Assembly (NCBI GenBank): GCA_027487485.1
Contig: JAIYDN010000107.1
Coordinates: 92,550-156,549 of the forward strand
Source: Planctomycetaceae bacterium
GTDB lineage: Bacteria > Planctomycetota > Planctomycetia > Pirellulales > Pirellulaceae
Length of the DNA stretch: 64,000 nucleotides
Reading direction: 5' to 3'
Both the position numbers and the translations under genes were made by a program. The notes below the pieces were generated by a model. That model did not search any database. It was given only the letters and a program-made list of their open reading frames with translations, and was not told where the DNA came from. Below are positions 43,662 to 52,354 of the stretch, piece by piece. Position 1 is the stretch's first letter; each line of letters starts with the position of its first letter.

Positions 43662-45341
43662 TTATCGTACATCTGCGTCCCGAGTTGCAAACTCAACCCG
43701 GTCTGTGTTCGATTCGATCCGCCCCGCAAATTCAATCAGCAGCTGACCAATCGATCGCACTTGTTTGGCTAGGTGAATCCTGGTCTCTGCACGGTTCTGT
43801 TCGTTTGGGATGAAAAGTGGGGTCGTTCCTTTGCTAAACTCGATGCACTTCGCGATCGTGTACGGCAGGACCCAAGTTCCGAAGAGACTGGTCTTGAGTG
43901 ATTGTTCGGTCGTCGGCGATTCAAGCAATGGCTCGACATCTTTGAAATCGGTATGGCAGTCGACTTGTGCTGGATTGAAAACCTTCGTGGAGATCTGATT
44001 GGCGTACAACAAATCTTCGCGTGTATAGCGACCGATGTAGCTTGTTCGTTGTTGCATCGGGTTCGAATCGCACCATCCTCTGCCCCATATCGATTTATCC
44101 ATCCAATTGGGTATCCCCGTTGGAAGCTCGTTCCCGACGAGATGCGTCGCGTAATCCATTGGCCAGTCTCTGTAAGTGGACGAGAGCTCCGTTTGGGCAT
44201 CTTGATGCCGAGCTGCATGTTGCGTTTCGACAATACAGTGCCCTGCACCTAACAAGTCGGTCGCACCTATTGTATCGGCAGGCTCGGCAGACTCGACTGT
44301 CTTTTGGGGTTCTTCGGTTTCGAAGGAGCCAACATCCGTGGCTGCTGATTGCTCGATGTTCGAATCCAAGGGTAACGATGTTGTGACTTGAACCGAGTCC
44401 AAGGATGCCAGATCGGACTCGAGCGTCGGTGGAACAGCTCGCGGCTCTGCCATCACCACTTGTGAAGTCGCAATCGCATCGTCCAACATCTTTTGATCCA
44501 GCGGGCAGCAAACACGAGGCTTGTCGGAAACATCTGCCCAGCACAAGGAATCGATCGGGCTGTTGATCTCAGGACACACAGGATCCATCCCTACTTGCAC
44601 ATCAACCACAGTTGGCGGAATGATCTGTGTGTCTGGCTGCGAGGCATCCAAAACGAAAACAAAGGTATTAGCTCGATCTCGAGCTGGAAAAGTACTAGCC
44701 ACGTTGGTTTGATACGACGAGTGCCAGTCGGAGCAATCCCATTCCGAACAATTCCATTCGGCTTCAACTTCGTTTGTGAAATCATCTTGGGGAGCAGCTG
44801 CAAGATCGCTAGGGCTTACGGGTTCCATTTCCGAAGCGATCGCCATTTGCTCAACGAGATTGATCCCGGTGTCGTCCACGATTGCGGATTCAATCGTTGT
44901 CACGGAATGAACTTCTGGAACTTGAAGCCACTCTACCATGCGAACACTTCCGATCGAGATCGCAGAATCCAATCGGCTTGGCAGCTGAACGATTGGCATC
45001 AAGCATCGATTCGCACGGGAACCCCAGAACGACGCATGGGACTGGATTGAATCCAAGATCGCTTCCGCTTGCTGCGTAAAATCTTCGATTGCAGGTTCGG
45101 TGTTGATCACCTCTTCTGGTTGTGCTGTCTGGTTGCTCGCATTTCCAAGCGAGCACTCATCCTCCAGTTTCCAATTTGCCCCAGCAAATGGTTCCCATTC
45201 AAGGTCGTGAACGAAGCAGACCCCCATAGGTGGATGATTCAAAGAACCTAATCCAACAGCCTTCAGGTGCTGTTGACCTGAAGTAATAAGTCCTACAGCA
45301 AGAGCCGTACGAAGCAATGAACGTAAGTATCTGTAACGCAT
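43662..45341 (-). CDS. Large secreted Cys/Trp-containing protein, unknown
   Basis: 559 residues from ATG 45341, which has AGAGG about 9 nt upstream; the longer frame to 45551 adds an unconvincing extension. A signal peptide MRYRYLRSLLRTALAVGLIT precedes an acidic, poorly conserved body with Cys/Trp motifs (WNCSEWDCSDWHS), several PxxE phrases and no enzyme motif. The C-terminus FATRDADVR is short. No family recognised. It converges with the Nudix gene with a 3-bp gap. Confidence 0.7.
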   Translation of the reverse strand: MRYRYLRSLLRTALAVGLITSGQQHLKAVGLGSLNHPPMGVCFVHDLEWEPFAGANWKLEDECSLGNASNQTAQPEEVINTEPAIEDFTQQAEAILDSIQSHASFWGSRANRCLMPIVQLPSRLDSAISIGSVRMVEWLQVPEVHSVTTIESAIVDDTGINLVEQMAIASEMEPVSPSDLAAAPQDDFTNEVEAEWNCSEWDCSDWHSSYQTNVASTFPARDRANTFVFVLDASQPDTQIIPPTVVDVQVGMDPVCPEINSPIDSLCWADVSDKPRVCCPLDQKMLDDAIATSQVVMAEPRAVPPTLESDLASLDSVQVTTSLPLDSNIEQSAATDVGSFETEEPQKTVESAEPADTIGATDLLGAGHCIVETQHAARHQDAQTELSSTYRDWPMDYATHLVGNELPTGIPNWMDKSIWGRGWCDSNPMQQRTSYIGRYTREDLLYANQISTKVFNPAQVDCHTDFKDVEPLLESPTTEQSLKTSLFGTWVLPYTIAKCIEFSKGTTPLFIPNEQNRAETRIHLAKQVRSIGQLLIEFAGRIESNTDRVEFATRDADVR

Positions 45342-45748
45342 AGCGAGAAACCTCTGAATAATTCCGAAGGTTGGTCGTGATGGTTTGAAAAGGCTGAAGC
45401 AGCGCCGTGGCTGATTCAGCCATCCATGGCCATCGGCGGACCAAACATCATCGTTTGGAAGTGTTGGATTTAGGTGGGAACGTCGGAGATCGTGGGCAGC
45501 CAGTCCTGGCTCACGCTTTCCGTCGGTTGCTGCTATGGTTATCGAACCCACTCTTCCATTTCATGAGCAGAGAAGTCTACCTAATCAGAAGTATTCACTT
45601 GGTCACTACCGATTACCCAACCCGCAAGCATTCTGACGAAGCTACCAGTTGTAACGGAAGCCGGGTTATTAGAGAGTTACCGTTGTTACAGAGGCGCGGT
45701 TGTTAAAGAGGCACGGGCGTTACAAAGACAATGCTGTGACCATGCTGA
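45342..45748. other. Intergenic gap between two minus-strand genes
   Basis: About 400 bp holding a degenerate 17-bp tandem repeat at its right side and the promoter of the secreted Cys/Trp protein; no gene seen. Confidence 0.5.
45662..45730. repeat. Degenerate 17-bp tandem repeat
   Basis: Four units of 17-18 bp: CGGGTTATTAGAGAGTTA, CCGTTGTTACAGAGGCG, CGGTTGTTAAAGAGGCA and CGGGCGTTACAAAGACA. Confidence 0.6.
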
Positions 45749-46756
45749 TTAGATTGCAACGCGCGAGCATTCGCTGGTGCTCTTTTTAGCCAACTCAAGA
45801 ATGCGCATCGCTCGACAGGTGTCTTCCAGGTCGCTAGTTTTTCGGATCAAGGAAGTCACCGAACGATGGAACTGACCAAGTAATTGCTGGCCCACCGGCA
45901 GCTCCGTCTCCAGCGTTTCTTGATGTCGACCTGCATCGTCAAACCATACCAAGGTCGATGGCAAGTCGATGAACGCTAATCCCTTTTCGCAACAAACCTG
46001 AATCGCAGCTGGTGGTCGATAGGCAATCGCCTCAGGCCATACTTCCGGAATGTAGGCGCCGCAACTGATCTGAGCCAAAATCGCCTTGGGATCATTCTCA
46101 GGATCCCCAAACCCTAGACTCAAAATCTGATAGTCCGAACTGCGTGGCAATTGGATGCTGGTGTGCCGGATCGCCTGAATCCAAGTCGGGGATTCAGCGA
46201 CGATATAATTGCACCAATCGACAAGCTCAATCAATTCACGCTGCGACCGAGCGTCCAACGTCTTTCCACCACGCGACTCCTTGGTCTCCCGAGCCAAACG
46301 TCGATGGCAGAACAACAGCCGAGGACGCCCTAGACGAGTCGCGATCAGTTCCTTCAGTCGAAGCGTTGCGGGGGCAAAGCGACGGGGGAATTCCGTCATG
46401 AATGCAACACCGGAGGATTGAACCTGATTCTGAATAAGCAACACCGAATCATGGTCTAACGTGAGGTCCGACCCGCAAAACACAGCCTTGCCGTAGTCGC
46501 AAGCCGCAAACAGTGGCATCGCTTTGTACCAGTCTTCTTCTAAGACCAGGACTGCATCCAAAGAGGGACTTTCCATGATGGCACGAAAGCTAGAGAAAGC
46601 TTTTGCCTCAAATTCCCGAGCGACCGTCTCAGCAAGGACCGGTACGCTATGATAAATTCCAACAACTTGAAAGCGATCTCGCATCGACCGAAGCGCCGGT
46701 AGGTAACGCGACTGCCAGTCACGACCTTGCCCGATTACCCCGATTCTTAATTTCAT
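45749..46756 (-). CDS. Gfo/Idh/MocA-family oxidoreductase
   Basis: 335 residues. The N-terminal Rossmann fold starts MKLRIGVIGQGRDWQSRYLPAL, with VVGIYHSVPVLAETVAREF and LDAVLVLEEDWYKAMPLFAACDYGKAVFCGSDL, where the usual EKP-type catalytic Lys region is changed (the family EKP triplet is replaced by CGS). GVAFMTEFPRRFAPATLRLKELIA follows the expected second strand. Such proteins are NAD(P)-dependent sugar or inositol dehydrogenases; the missing Lys in the usual place may mean a different activity or none. Confidence 0.8.
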   Translation of the reverse strand: MKLRIGVIGQGRDWQSRYLPALRSMRDRFQVVGIYHSVPVLAETVAREFEAKAFSSFRAIMESPSLDAVLVLEEDWYKAMPLFAACDYGKAVFCGSDLTLDHDSVLLIQNQVQSSGVAFMTEFPRRFAPATLRLKELIATRLGRPRLLFCHRRLARETKESRGGKTLDARSQRELIELVDWCNYIVAESPTWIQAIRHTSIQLPRSSDYQILSLGFGDPENDPKAILAQISCGAYIPEVWPEAIAYRPPAAIQVCCEKGLAFIDLPSTLVWFDDAGRHQETLETELPVGQQLLGQFHRSVTSLIRKTSDLEDTCRAMRILELAKKSTSECSRVAI

Positions 46757-46807
46757 AAAATAAAACCAAGTTTACCGACACTCAACGTTCAAAATAAGCG
46801 TTCTTGC

Positions 46808-46960
46808 CTATCTTTTCGTTCGCTTGCTCTTGGCTCCGCCCTGACGGACTTTGTAGCGTGGGTTGCTCTTGCAAATCACGTAAATTCGACCACGTCGACG
46901 TACAACTTGGCAATCAGGGTGGCGGTACTTCAAAGCACCAATCGACGAAACAACTTTCAT
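46808..46960 (-). CDS. rpmJ: 50S ribosomal protein L36, cysteine-poor (YkgO/C-minus) type
   Basis: 50 residues from ATG 46960, with GGAGAT upstream. [20 protein letters not shown] and [15 protein letters not shown] match bL36, but the first Cys and the final His of the zinc ribbon are missing, as in the zinc-independent paralogue used under zinc limitation. Whether a zinc-binding copy exists elsewhere cannot be seen. The longer frame to 47092 is not L36-like. Confidence 0.95.
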   Translation of the reverse strand: MKVVSSIGALKYRHPDCQVVRRRGRIYVICKSNPRYKVRQGGAKSKRTKR

Positions 46961-47128
46961 TTGGCTAATCTCCAGGTAATCAGGCGGTTGAACCCCAAAA
47001 CAGACCGTTGCTAACCCCAAATTCGGAGTCAGTTTCGATCGGGTCAGCCCTCCGACTGTGAAAACAGTGGACTTGCCTAGCAGGATCTTCAACGTTTTTA
47101 AAGAATTTTCAGGTTTTGGGAGCCGCGT

Positions 47129-47156
47129 AGTATAGCAACCTCCCGTTTCCTAGCAA
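47129..47156 (-). promoter_or_regulatory. Candidate promoter of rpmJ
   Basis: On the minus strand TTGCTA (47151-47156) is followed after 16 bp by TATACT (47129-47134), about 170 bp before the rpmJ start. A good sigma70-like spacing, but the leader is long. Confidence 0.4.
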
Positions 47157-47211
47157 CGGCAAAAACAAAGCGAAGTCCTACGGGACCCGCAAACCAAAAT
47201 CCACACGCCGA

Positions 47212-47931
47212 CTACTTCTTTTTCTTCTTGGCTTCGCGCTCTTTCTGCTGCCGACTTTGATCCTTGAATAGCTTTTCAAACTTCTCGATCTTGGGCCGAA
47301 TCGTCGTCTGGCAATAAGCCGCCTCCGGATGAAGCCTAAAGTAGTTTTGGTGATATTGTTCGGCGGGGTAAAAATCCGGCAACGGGCTGATCTCGGTCAC
47401 GATTTTCTTTCTCCCGAAAACTTTTTCGCTGCTGAGTTCTGCGATAACCTTTTCGGTTGCGTCCCTTTGGGCATCGTCGTGATAGAAGACGACTGACCGA
47501 TACTGAGTCCCGACGTCCTGGCCTTGGCGGTTTAACGAGGTTGGGTCATGGGACTTGAAAAAAATCAGAAGGATCTGCTCGAAGGAAATCACCTCCGGAT
47601 CAAAAGTCACCTGACAAACCTCCGCATGACCGGTTCGCCCTGTGCAAACCGCTTCGTAAGAGGGGTTGGCGACGTCACCACCCGCGTAGCCTGATAGAAC
47701 AGCGGTGACTCCGTCAACTCGTTGATAAACCGCCTCGACGCACCAAAAGCAACCTCCCCCCAGAGTTGCCGTTTCAAGATGCTTTGCTGCCTCCGGATTA
47801 GAATCCGGGCCTGCCGGTCCCAAATTGGATGGTGCCGACTGCCCACTTGCCAATTCCACGAAAAGACCAAGCCCCACCACCAATATCACCACAACACGTA
47901 TCATGGCGGCAATCCGACGCAAAAGACTCAT
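47212..47931 (-). CDS. msrA: Peptide-methionine (S)-S-oxide reductase, exported
   Basis: 239 residues. The catalytic motif is LGGGCFWCVEAVYQ (Cys61, Cys64), with GYAGGDVANPSYEAVCTGRTGHAEV and HDPTSLNRQGQDVGTQYRSV, all standard MsrA. The N-terminal MSLLRRIAAMIRVVVILVVGLGLFVELASG is a signal peptide, so it works in the periplasm or outside, repairing oxidised methionine. The C-terminus is a Lys-rich tail. The start has GGAGC upstream. Confidence 0.95.
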   Translation of the reverse strand: MSLLRRIAAMIRVVVILVVGLGLFVELASGQSAPSNLGPAGPDSNPEAAKHLETATLGGGCFWCVEAVYQRVDGVTAVLSGYAGGDVANPSYEAVCTGRTGHAEVCQVTFDPEVISFEQILLIFFKSHDPTSLNRQGQDVGTQYRSVVFYHDDAQRDATEKVIAELSSEKVFGRKKIVTEISPLPDFYPAEQYHQNYFRLHPEAAYCQTTIRPKIEKFEKLFKDQSRQQKEREAKKKKK

Positions 47932-48103
47932 TTTGAGGAGCTCCTATAGGTACTCAAATGTTCTGATATGCTCAAATTCTAGCCAAAACACGATGGCAGA
48001 CAATCTTCAAAAAACCAGAGAAGAATATGCTACTTATCCCGTTACCGGCGATACGGAATCGAGCGTGTAGTGCCATCGGGCGTGGGAAGGGGGACTATTA
48101 CAC

Positions 48104-48480
48104 GCTACATGACGAACTGGTAACTACCACAGAACACACTGAACACACGGAAAAAGAACCTAACTCGCTGAAGTCTTCATTCCGTGAGTTACGTGTATTC
48201 CGTGGTTCCATAATCGGATCTGGAACCAACCGAGAGGCCGGTGTGAAGTGCCAGTGTGTATGACTCGAGATAGATCGTCGTTGCAAGCTGCATGACGAAC
48301 TCGTAACTACCATAGAACACACTGAACACACGGAAAAGGAGCCCTAACTCGTTGAAGTCTTCATTCCGTGTATTCCGTGGTTCCATAATCGGATCTGGCA
48401 CTGACCGTGAGGCTTTTGTGAAGTGCCGGTATGTATGACTCGAGATGGAACGTCGTTGCAAGCTTCATGAACAGTTGAGG
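48104..48480. repeat. Direct repeat of about 183 bp, two full copies
   Basis: Copy 1 runs from 48104 (ACATGACGAACTGGTAACTA) and copy 2 from 48287 (GCATGACGAACTCGTAACTA), a 183-bp period, with a partial third start at 48462. Within each is ACAGAACACACTGAACACAC followed later by ATTCCGTGTATTCCGTGG, whose inverted similarity suggests a foldback. No coding content of its own. Confidence 0.85.
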
Positions 48481-48519
48481 ACAACTGTTCGACATTGGTT
48501 CACCGCGTATTGGCGATGG

Positions 48520-51500
48520 TTAACGTGGGACCATGGCAGTGCCGGAAACCAAGTCCAACGGAGTGCGACGGGACAAAATCAGCGTCGCTCCCAAGTACGC
48601 AATCGGCACGATGACAATGGCCCTTTTGAATTGCGTCCCTAACCAAAGGTACTCAAAGCCCAAATAATTGCAGTAAGCGATCGCTGAAGCCAGCAATGCC
48701 AGCGGCAGATACAGCGCCATCGCTCGCCAAAAGCTACGAACAAATCCCAATCGACGCCCATCGCGACTCATGATGCAAGTGCTCGTGAAGTATTGGACAA
48801 TCCCGCCGAAAGTAATCGTTGTCCAGACAACACAGCCAAGAATTCCCAGCAAGACAATCAAACCGTCTGGAAAATGGCTCTCGGGCGCTGGTAGTGCTTT
48901 ACTCCGTTCCACACTTGTTAATATCTTCGATCTCAATTTTTGATCCACGACTTCATTTCCAAAATTGACTTGACCGATCGGTCTGTTGCCAAAATTGATC
49001 TTCACCTCCGTGGTTCCGTCACCATCCTGCTCGTCCTTTTCGAATGTTTGCTTCTTCGGAGCTGGACCGTGAATAGGCGGATTGGAAAGTGAATCTCCAA
49101 CCATTGGGATCGACTTGGTAATGAAACGCTCGAGCATACCAAGGTTCTGCGTTGCCGTTTCAAGACGCGAGGACTGCAAATCGAGCGCCTCGAGAATGGC
49201 CTTTTGATTCGATTCGGTTGTCCATGTTTCGCGAGATCCTTGTGGCGTCTCTTTCCATCTATCTTCGTAAACCTCCGGCTCGCTCGACCAAGCCGAAAGC
49301 GTTTTGAGGCACCGGACCTCTCGATAAAGTTCAATAACAAGAATGATCGATGGCATCAGTAAGACGATCATTCCGAGAAAAATCAAAGGGGACATTAGAC
49401 CCAGCGATACCGCGGACGCGAAAAAGCGAATGCTGCTCGTAACGGCATGTGAATTTTTATCGATAGAAGCAAGATCTTTCGCCAATACGGCATCCGAGAC
49501 TAGCTGCTTTGGCGATGCGATTGTTTCCAACAATCTCAACGCACGCAACGGTGGTAGCTCCTGGATAGCTGGTACCGAACGAGCCAGCGCTCGCGAAGCG
49601 GCACGCGAAGTCACCTTGCGGCGTAAACGATGTCGCGCTGGCAACCCGAGCGTCGCCAAACTCTGAACGAAAGTCAGCGGTGTTCCTTGGGGATGCAGTT
49701 CGGGCTTCGCAGATGGATTCACTTGAAAGTCTACTGAAGCGAAACGACCTGCTTGATCTACCCATACACGTTCAGCATCGACAGTCGCCGCTGCCCCATC
49801 CAAGATGGGCGGCTGCGAATTGGAATCGCTCTTAAATTTAGATCCCACGTACTCAAACAAAACGGACCGGACGATAGGCCAAGGGAATTGAACACCATGG
49901 CGTATACACTCGCCGATAGGAACACCTTCTGGTGCAACGTACGCAAACCACCGGTAGCCTTCTTCGACTCCCTCTTCGATCAAACGCAATCGCATCGACT
50001 TTGGTTTCTGCTTTTGAGCTTCATCGAACTCGATGGATTTGTCTTCGACACATGCAACCCAAATGGTTCTTTCCAATTGCGGGTCTTGTCCCATCCACCA
50101 TCGAATCCCCGATTCGTGTTGCTCGATATCGATCTCCGCAGATATCGTAAACCGTCCCAACAACTTCGGCGCTGACGCGTTTTCTGACTCGGTCGCTTTC
50201 ACCGGCAAATTCCAATTTGGAAGCTTCAGCGGGGAGATGCTGGTTGACAGGGCACCGCTGCGCGTTCGACATTCCGTCCCGCTTAACCAATCGTGAAGGA
50301 ACTGACGTCGCTTGGTCGGCCTCCAGGTAGAATACAGAATCACCAAGCTTCCCAGGAAAGATACGGTAAAAGCCAGCGTCTTAAGTGTTGCTTGCTCATC
50401 TGGAATCAACAACTTGAGAAGAATGTAAAGGGCGCTCGAATTCGCGACGAAGAACGTGCTTCGTATCAAATTACCAACAAACTTGGCTCGTCCACCTGTC
50501 GCTGCGTCTACCACGCTGATGCGCATGGCCGCTTTTCCAATACTGGTTCCGAAAACAGATTCCGTCAACAAGTAGTACAAAAACACGACCACTATGCCAA
50601 TGATGTTGGCAAACAACGGGTCTTCGCTTAAATCGCGAGCCGAAAAAACGGAGATCATGGCTGCCGCAGCAACACTCGTCATCAAAAAATAATCCGCCAC
50701 CCAAGCGACGCATCGACGCGTCAACGTTGCGGGTTCTGATGTTGGCTGAATCGTGGCTTGCAATTCACTTCGCATGGACGCAAACGACGCATAGCGTTTG
50801 GATGCATCCCGCGACAATCCCTTCATAACAATTTGTTCTACCGAAGCAGGTACCGAAATACCAACCGACTTGAAGCTGGGCGGATCGGAAGAAGCGATTC
50901 GGGCAATCACCTGCGCCGCATGCGGTGACTCAAATGGAGCCTTACCCGCCAACAAATAATAAAGCGTCGCTGTCAGCGAATAGATATCCGATCGTGTATC
51001 AATCGACTGCCCCAGCAATTGCTCCGGGGAGGCAAACAAGGGCGTGCCAAGAAAAGCACCCGTTTGAGTCAATTCGGAATCGGACACGAGCGAACGAGCC
51101 AAACCGAAGTCCCCAACCTTCACATTGCCATCATCATCGAGATAGCAGTTCGCCGGTTTGATGTCACGATGGATCATTCCCAGCGCATGCGCTTCGATGA
51201 GTCCATCGATGCATTGCAGAATCAATCGCACCGCCTCGTCACAAGCCAACGGGCCTTGCTTTTGTACAAGATCCTTAAGCGTTTGCCCTGTCATCAGTTC
51301 CATGGCGATGAAGGGAGTCCCCGCATCTTCGTCAACGTGATGAACAAAGACACAATGCGGATGATTCAGTTGGCTTGCTATCAGCCCCTCTTGCTTGAAA
51401 CGAGCCAATGCCTCGGGCGATCGAGCCAAGTCCGGGGACAATAACTTTAAAGCAACTAAACGGCCCGTAGAATCTTCCGCTCGAAAAACACGTCCCATTC

Positions 51501-51723
51501 CTCCTTGACCCAGCAGCTCGCCAAGCTCGTACCCGCCAACTTTCCTGGGCTGTTTGGATTTGCTTGATTTCTTGGACGGCTCGTTCTTGGTGCTCGCATC
51601 GCTAGCACTTGTTTCATCGAGCTTCGGCATGGATTCGAAGCCGCTGGTCGCATCGAGATTTTTCAAGTCTCGGGACCCGTTTTCCCCAAAAGAAGGATCG
51701 CGATCAAATGGAGGACTCGGCAT
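48520..51723 (-). CDS. Ser/Thr kinase with RDD segments and a degenerate second kinase domain
   Basis: 1067 residues from ATG 51723. Kinase 1: LGQGGMGRVF (71-80), Lys93, HRDIKPAN (185-192), DFG (205-207), GTPLFASPEQ. A first RDD membrane segment follows (LTRRCVAWVADYFLM ... LHDWLSGTECRTR). Then about 520-730 reads like a second kinase fold (FTISAEIDIEQHESGIRWWM, TIWVACVED, YRWFAYVAPEGVPIGECI, VWVDQAGRFASVDFQV) without catalytic HRD and with DFQ for DFG. It ends with more membrane helices and a second RDD-like end (RRTPLDLVSGTAMVPR). It is probably a membrane signalling protein; the internal duplication is inference. Confidence 0.85.
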   Translation of the reverse strand: MPSPPFDRDPSFGENGSRDLKNLDATSGFESMPKLDETSASDASTKNEPSKKSSKSKQPRKVGGYELGELLGQGGMGRVFRAEDSTGRLVALKLLSPDLARSPEALARFKQEGLIASQLNHPHCVFVHHVDEDAGTPFIAMELMTGQTLKDLVQKQGPLACDEAVRLILQCIDGLIEAHALGMIHRDIKPANCYLDDDGNVKVGDFGLARSLVSDSELTQTGAFLGTPLFASPEQLLGQSIDTRSDIYSLTATLYYLLAGKAPFESPHAAQVIARIASSDPPSFKSVGISVPASVEQIVMKGLSRDASKRYASFASMRSELQATIQPTSEPATLTRRCVAWVADYFLMTSVAAAAMISVFSARDLSEDPLFANIIGIVVVFLYYLLTESVFGTSIGKAAMRISVVDAATGGRAKFVGNLIRSTFFVANSSALYILLKLLIPDEQATLKTLAFTVSFLGSLVILYSTWRPTKRRQFLHDWLSGTECRTRSGALSTSISPLKLPNWNLPVKATESENASAPKLLGRFTISAEIDIEQHESGIRWWMGQDPQLERTIWVACVEDKSIEFDEAQKQKPKSMRLRLIEEGVEEGYRWFAYVAPEGVPIGECIRHGVQFPWPIVRSVLFEYVGSKFKSDSNSQPPILDGAAATVDAERVWVDQAGRFASVDFQVNPSAKPELHPQGTPLTFVQSLATLGLPARHRLRRKVTSRAASRALARSVPAIQELPPLRALRLLETIASPKQLVSDAVLAKDLASIDKNSHAVTSSIRFFASAVSLGLMSPLIFLGMIVLLMPSIILVIELYREVRCLKTLSAWSSEPEVYEDRWKETPQGSRETWTTESNQKAILEALDLQSSRLETATQNLGMLERFITKSIPMVGDSLSNPPIHGPAPKKQTFEKDEQDGDGTTEVKINFGNRPIGQVNFGNEVVDQKLRSKILTSVERSKALPAPESHFPDGLIVLLGILGCVVWTTITFGGIVQYFTSTCIMSRDGRRLGFVRSFWRAMALYLPLALLASAIAYCNYLGFEYLWLGTQFKRAIVIVPIAYLGATLILSRRTPLDLVSGTAMVPR

Positions 51724-51970
51724 ACAAAAAGAACCAAAAATTGTCAAAAGGGTCAATGGTCAAAACAAACACTCGACCTGGTGTTTTGAGCAGGCCGTCC
51801 CATTCTAAACAGAAAACGATTGACAGGCCTCCCTAAACGTCAAGTCTTCCGAACGAAAGCTCATGGAAACGAATCGTCCATCGGTTCATTCTTCCGTAGT
51901 AATTCTGCCATTGGCTCGATTTCTTGGCTGCGAATTGCGTTTTCCATGAACTTGCGAATCCGTCCTTGCA

Positions 51971-52294
51971 TTAGGGGGCCGATTTACACGCTCGAACCAC
52001 TCGTCGTCCATAGGAATCATATTGCACAAGCGGTGCTGAACTACCAGATGAAAATTCGCGCAGGTCGATATTGTCCAAGGAAACGAAAATGGACTTTCTG
52101 CGTATCACGCTCTCTAACGGATTATTGCCCCTTGCATCGACCGAGTTTACCCAACCGGCGCTTCCACTTGGATAGATGCTTTTGCAAGCAATCGGATAAA
52201 AACCCCGATCGACTTGGGGATATTCAACTTCGACAGTCCCAACCCTATCCGTTGGGGTTGTCCTACGAGTGGACTTTAATCTATATGCCATATT
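51971..52294 (-). CDS. Small hypothetical protein (uncertain)
   Basis: A possible 107-residue protein from ATG 52294 (MAYRLKSTRR, then TVEVEYPQVDRGFYPIACKS); a longer frame reaches 52375. It fills an otherwise empty 630-bp gap between the kinase and the HEAT protein. A plus-strand frame (51820-52428) overlaps it and looks less protein-like. No ribosome binding site, no family. Confidence 0.35.
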   Translation of the reverse strand, partial: NMAYRLKSTRRTTPTDRVGTVEVEYPQVDRGFYPIACKSIYPSGSAGWVNSVDARGNNPLESVIRRKSIFVSLDNIDLREFSSGSSAPLVQYDSYGRRVVRACKSAP

Positions 52295-52354
52295 CGCGGA
52301 ACATTTTTTCCGATCAAGGTATTGATCCATTAGCTTGCAATCGAACTGCCATTC

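Noticed and set aside
44045..44070. GGTTCGAATCGCACC, resembling a tRNA T-loop/acceptor end
   Set aside because: No matching D- or anticodon stem upstream, and it lies inside a real minus-strand gene.
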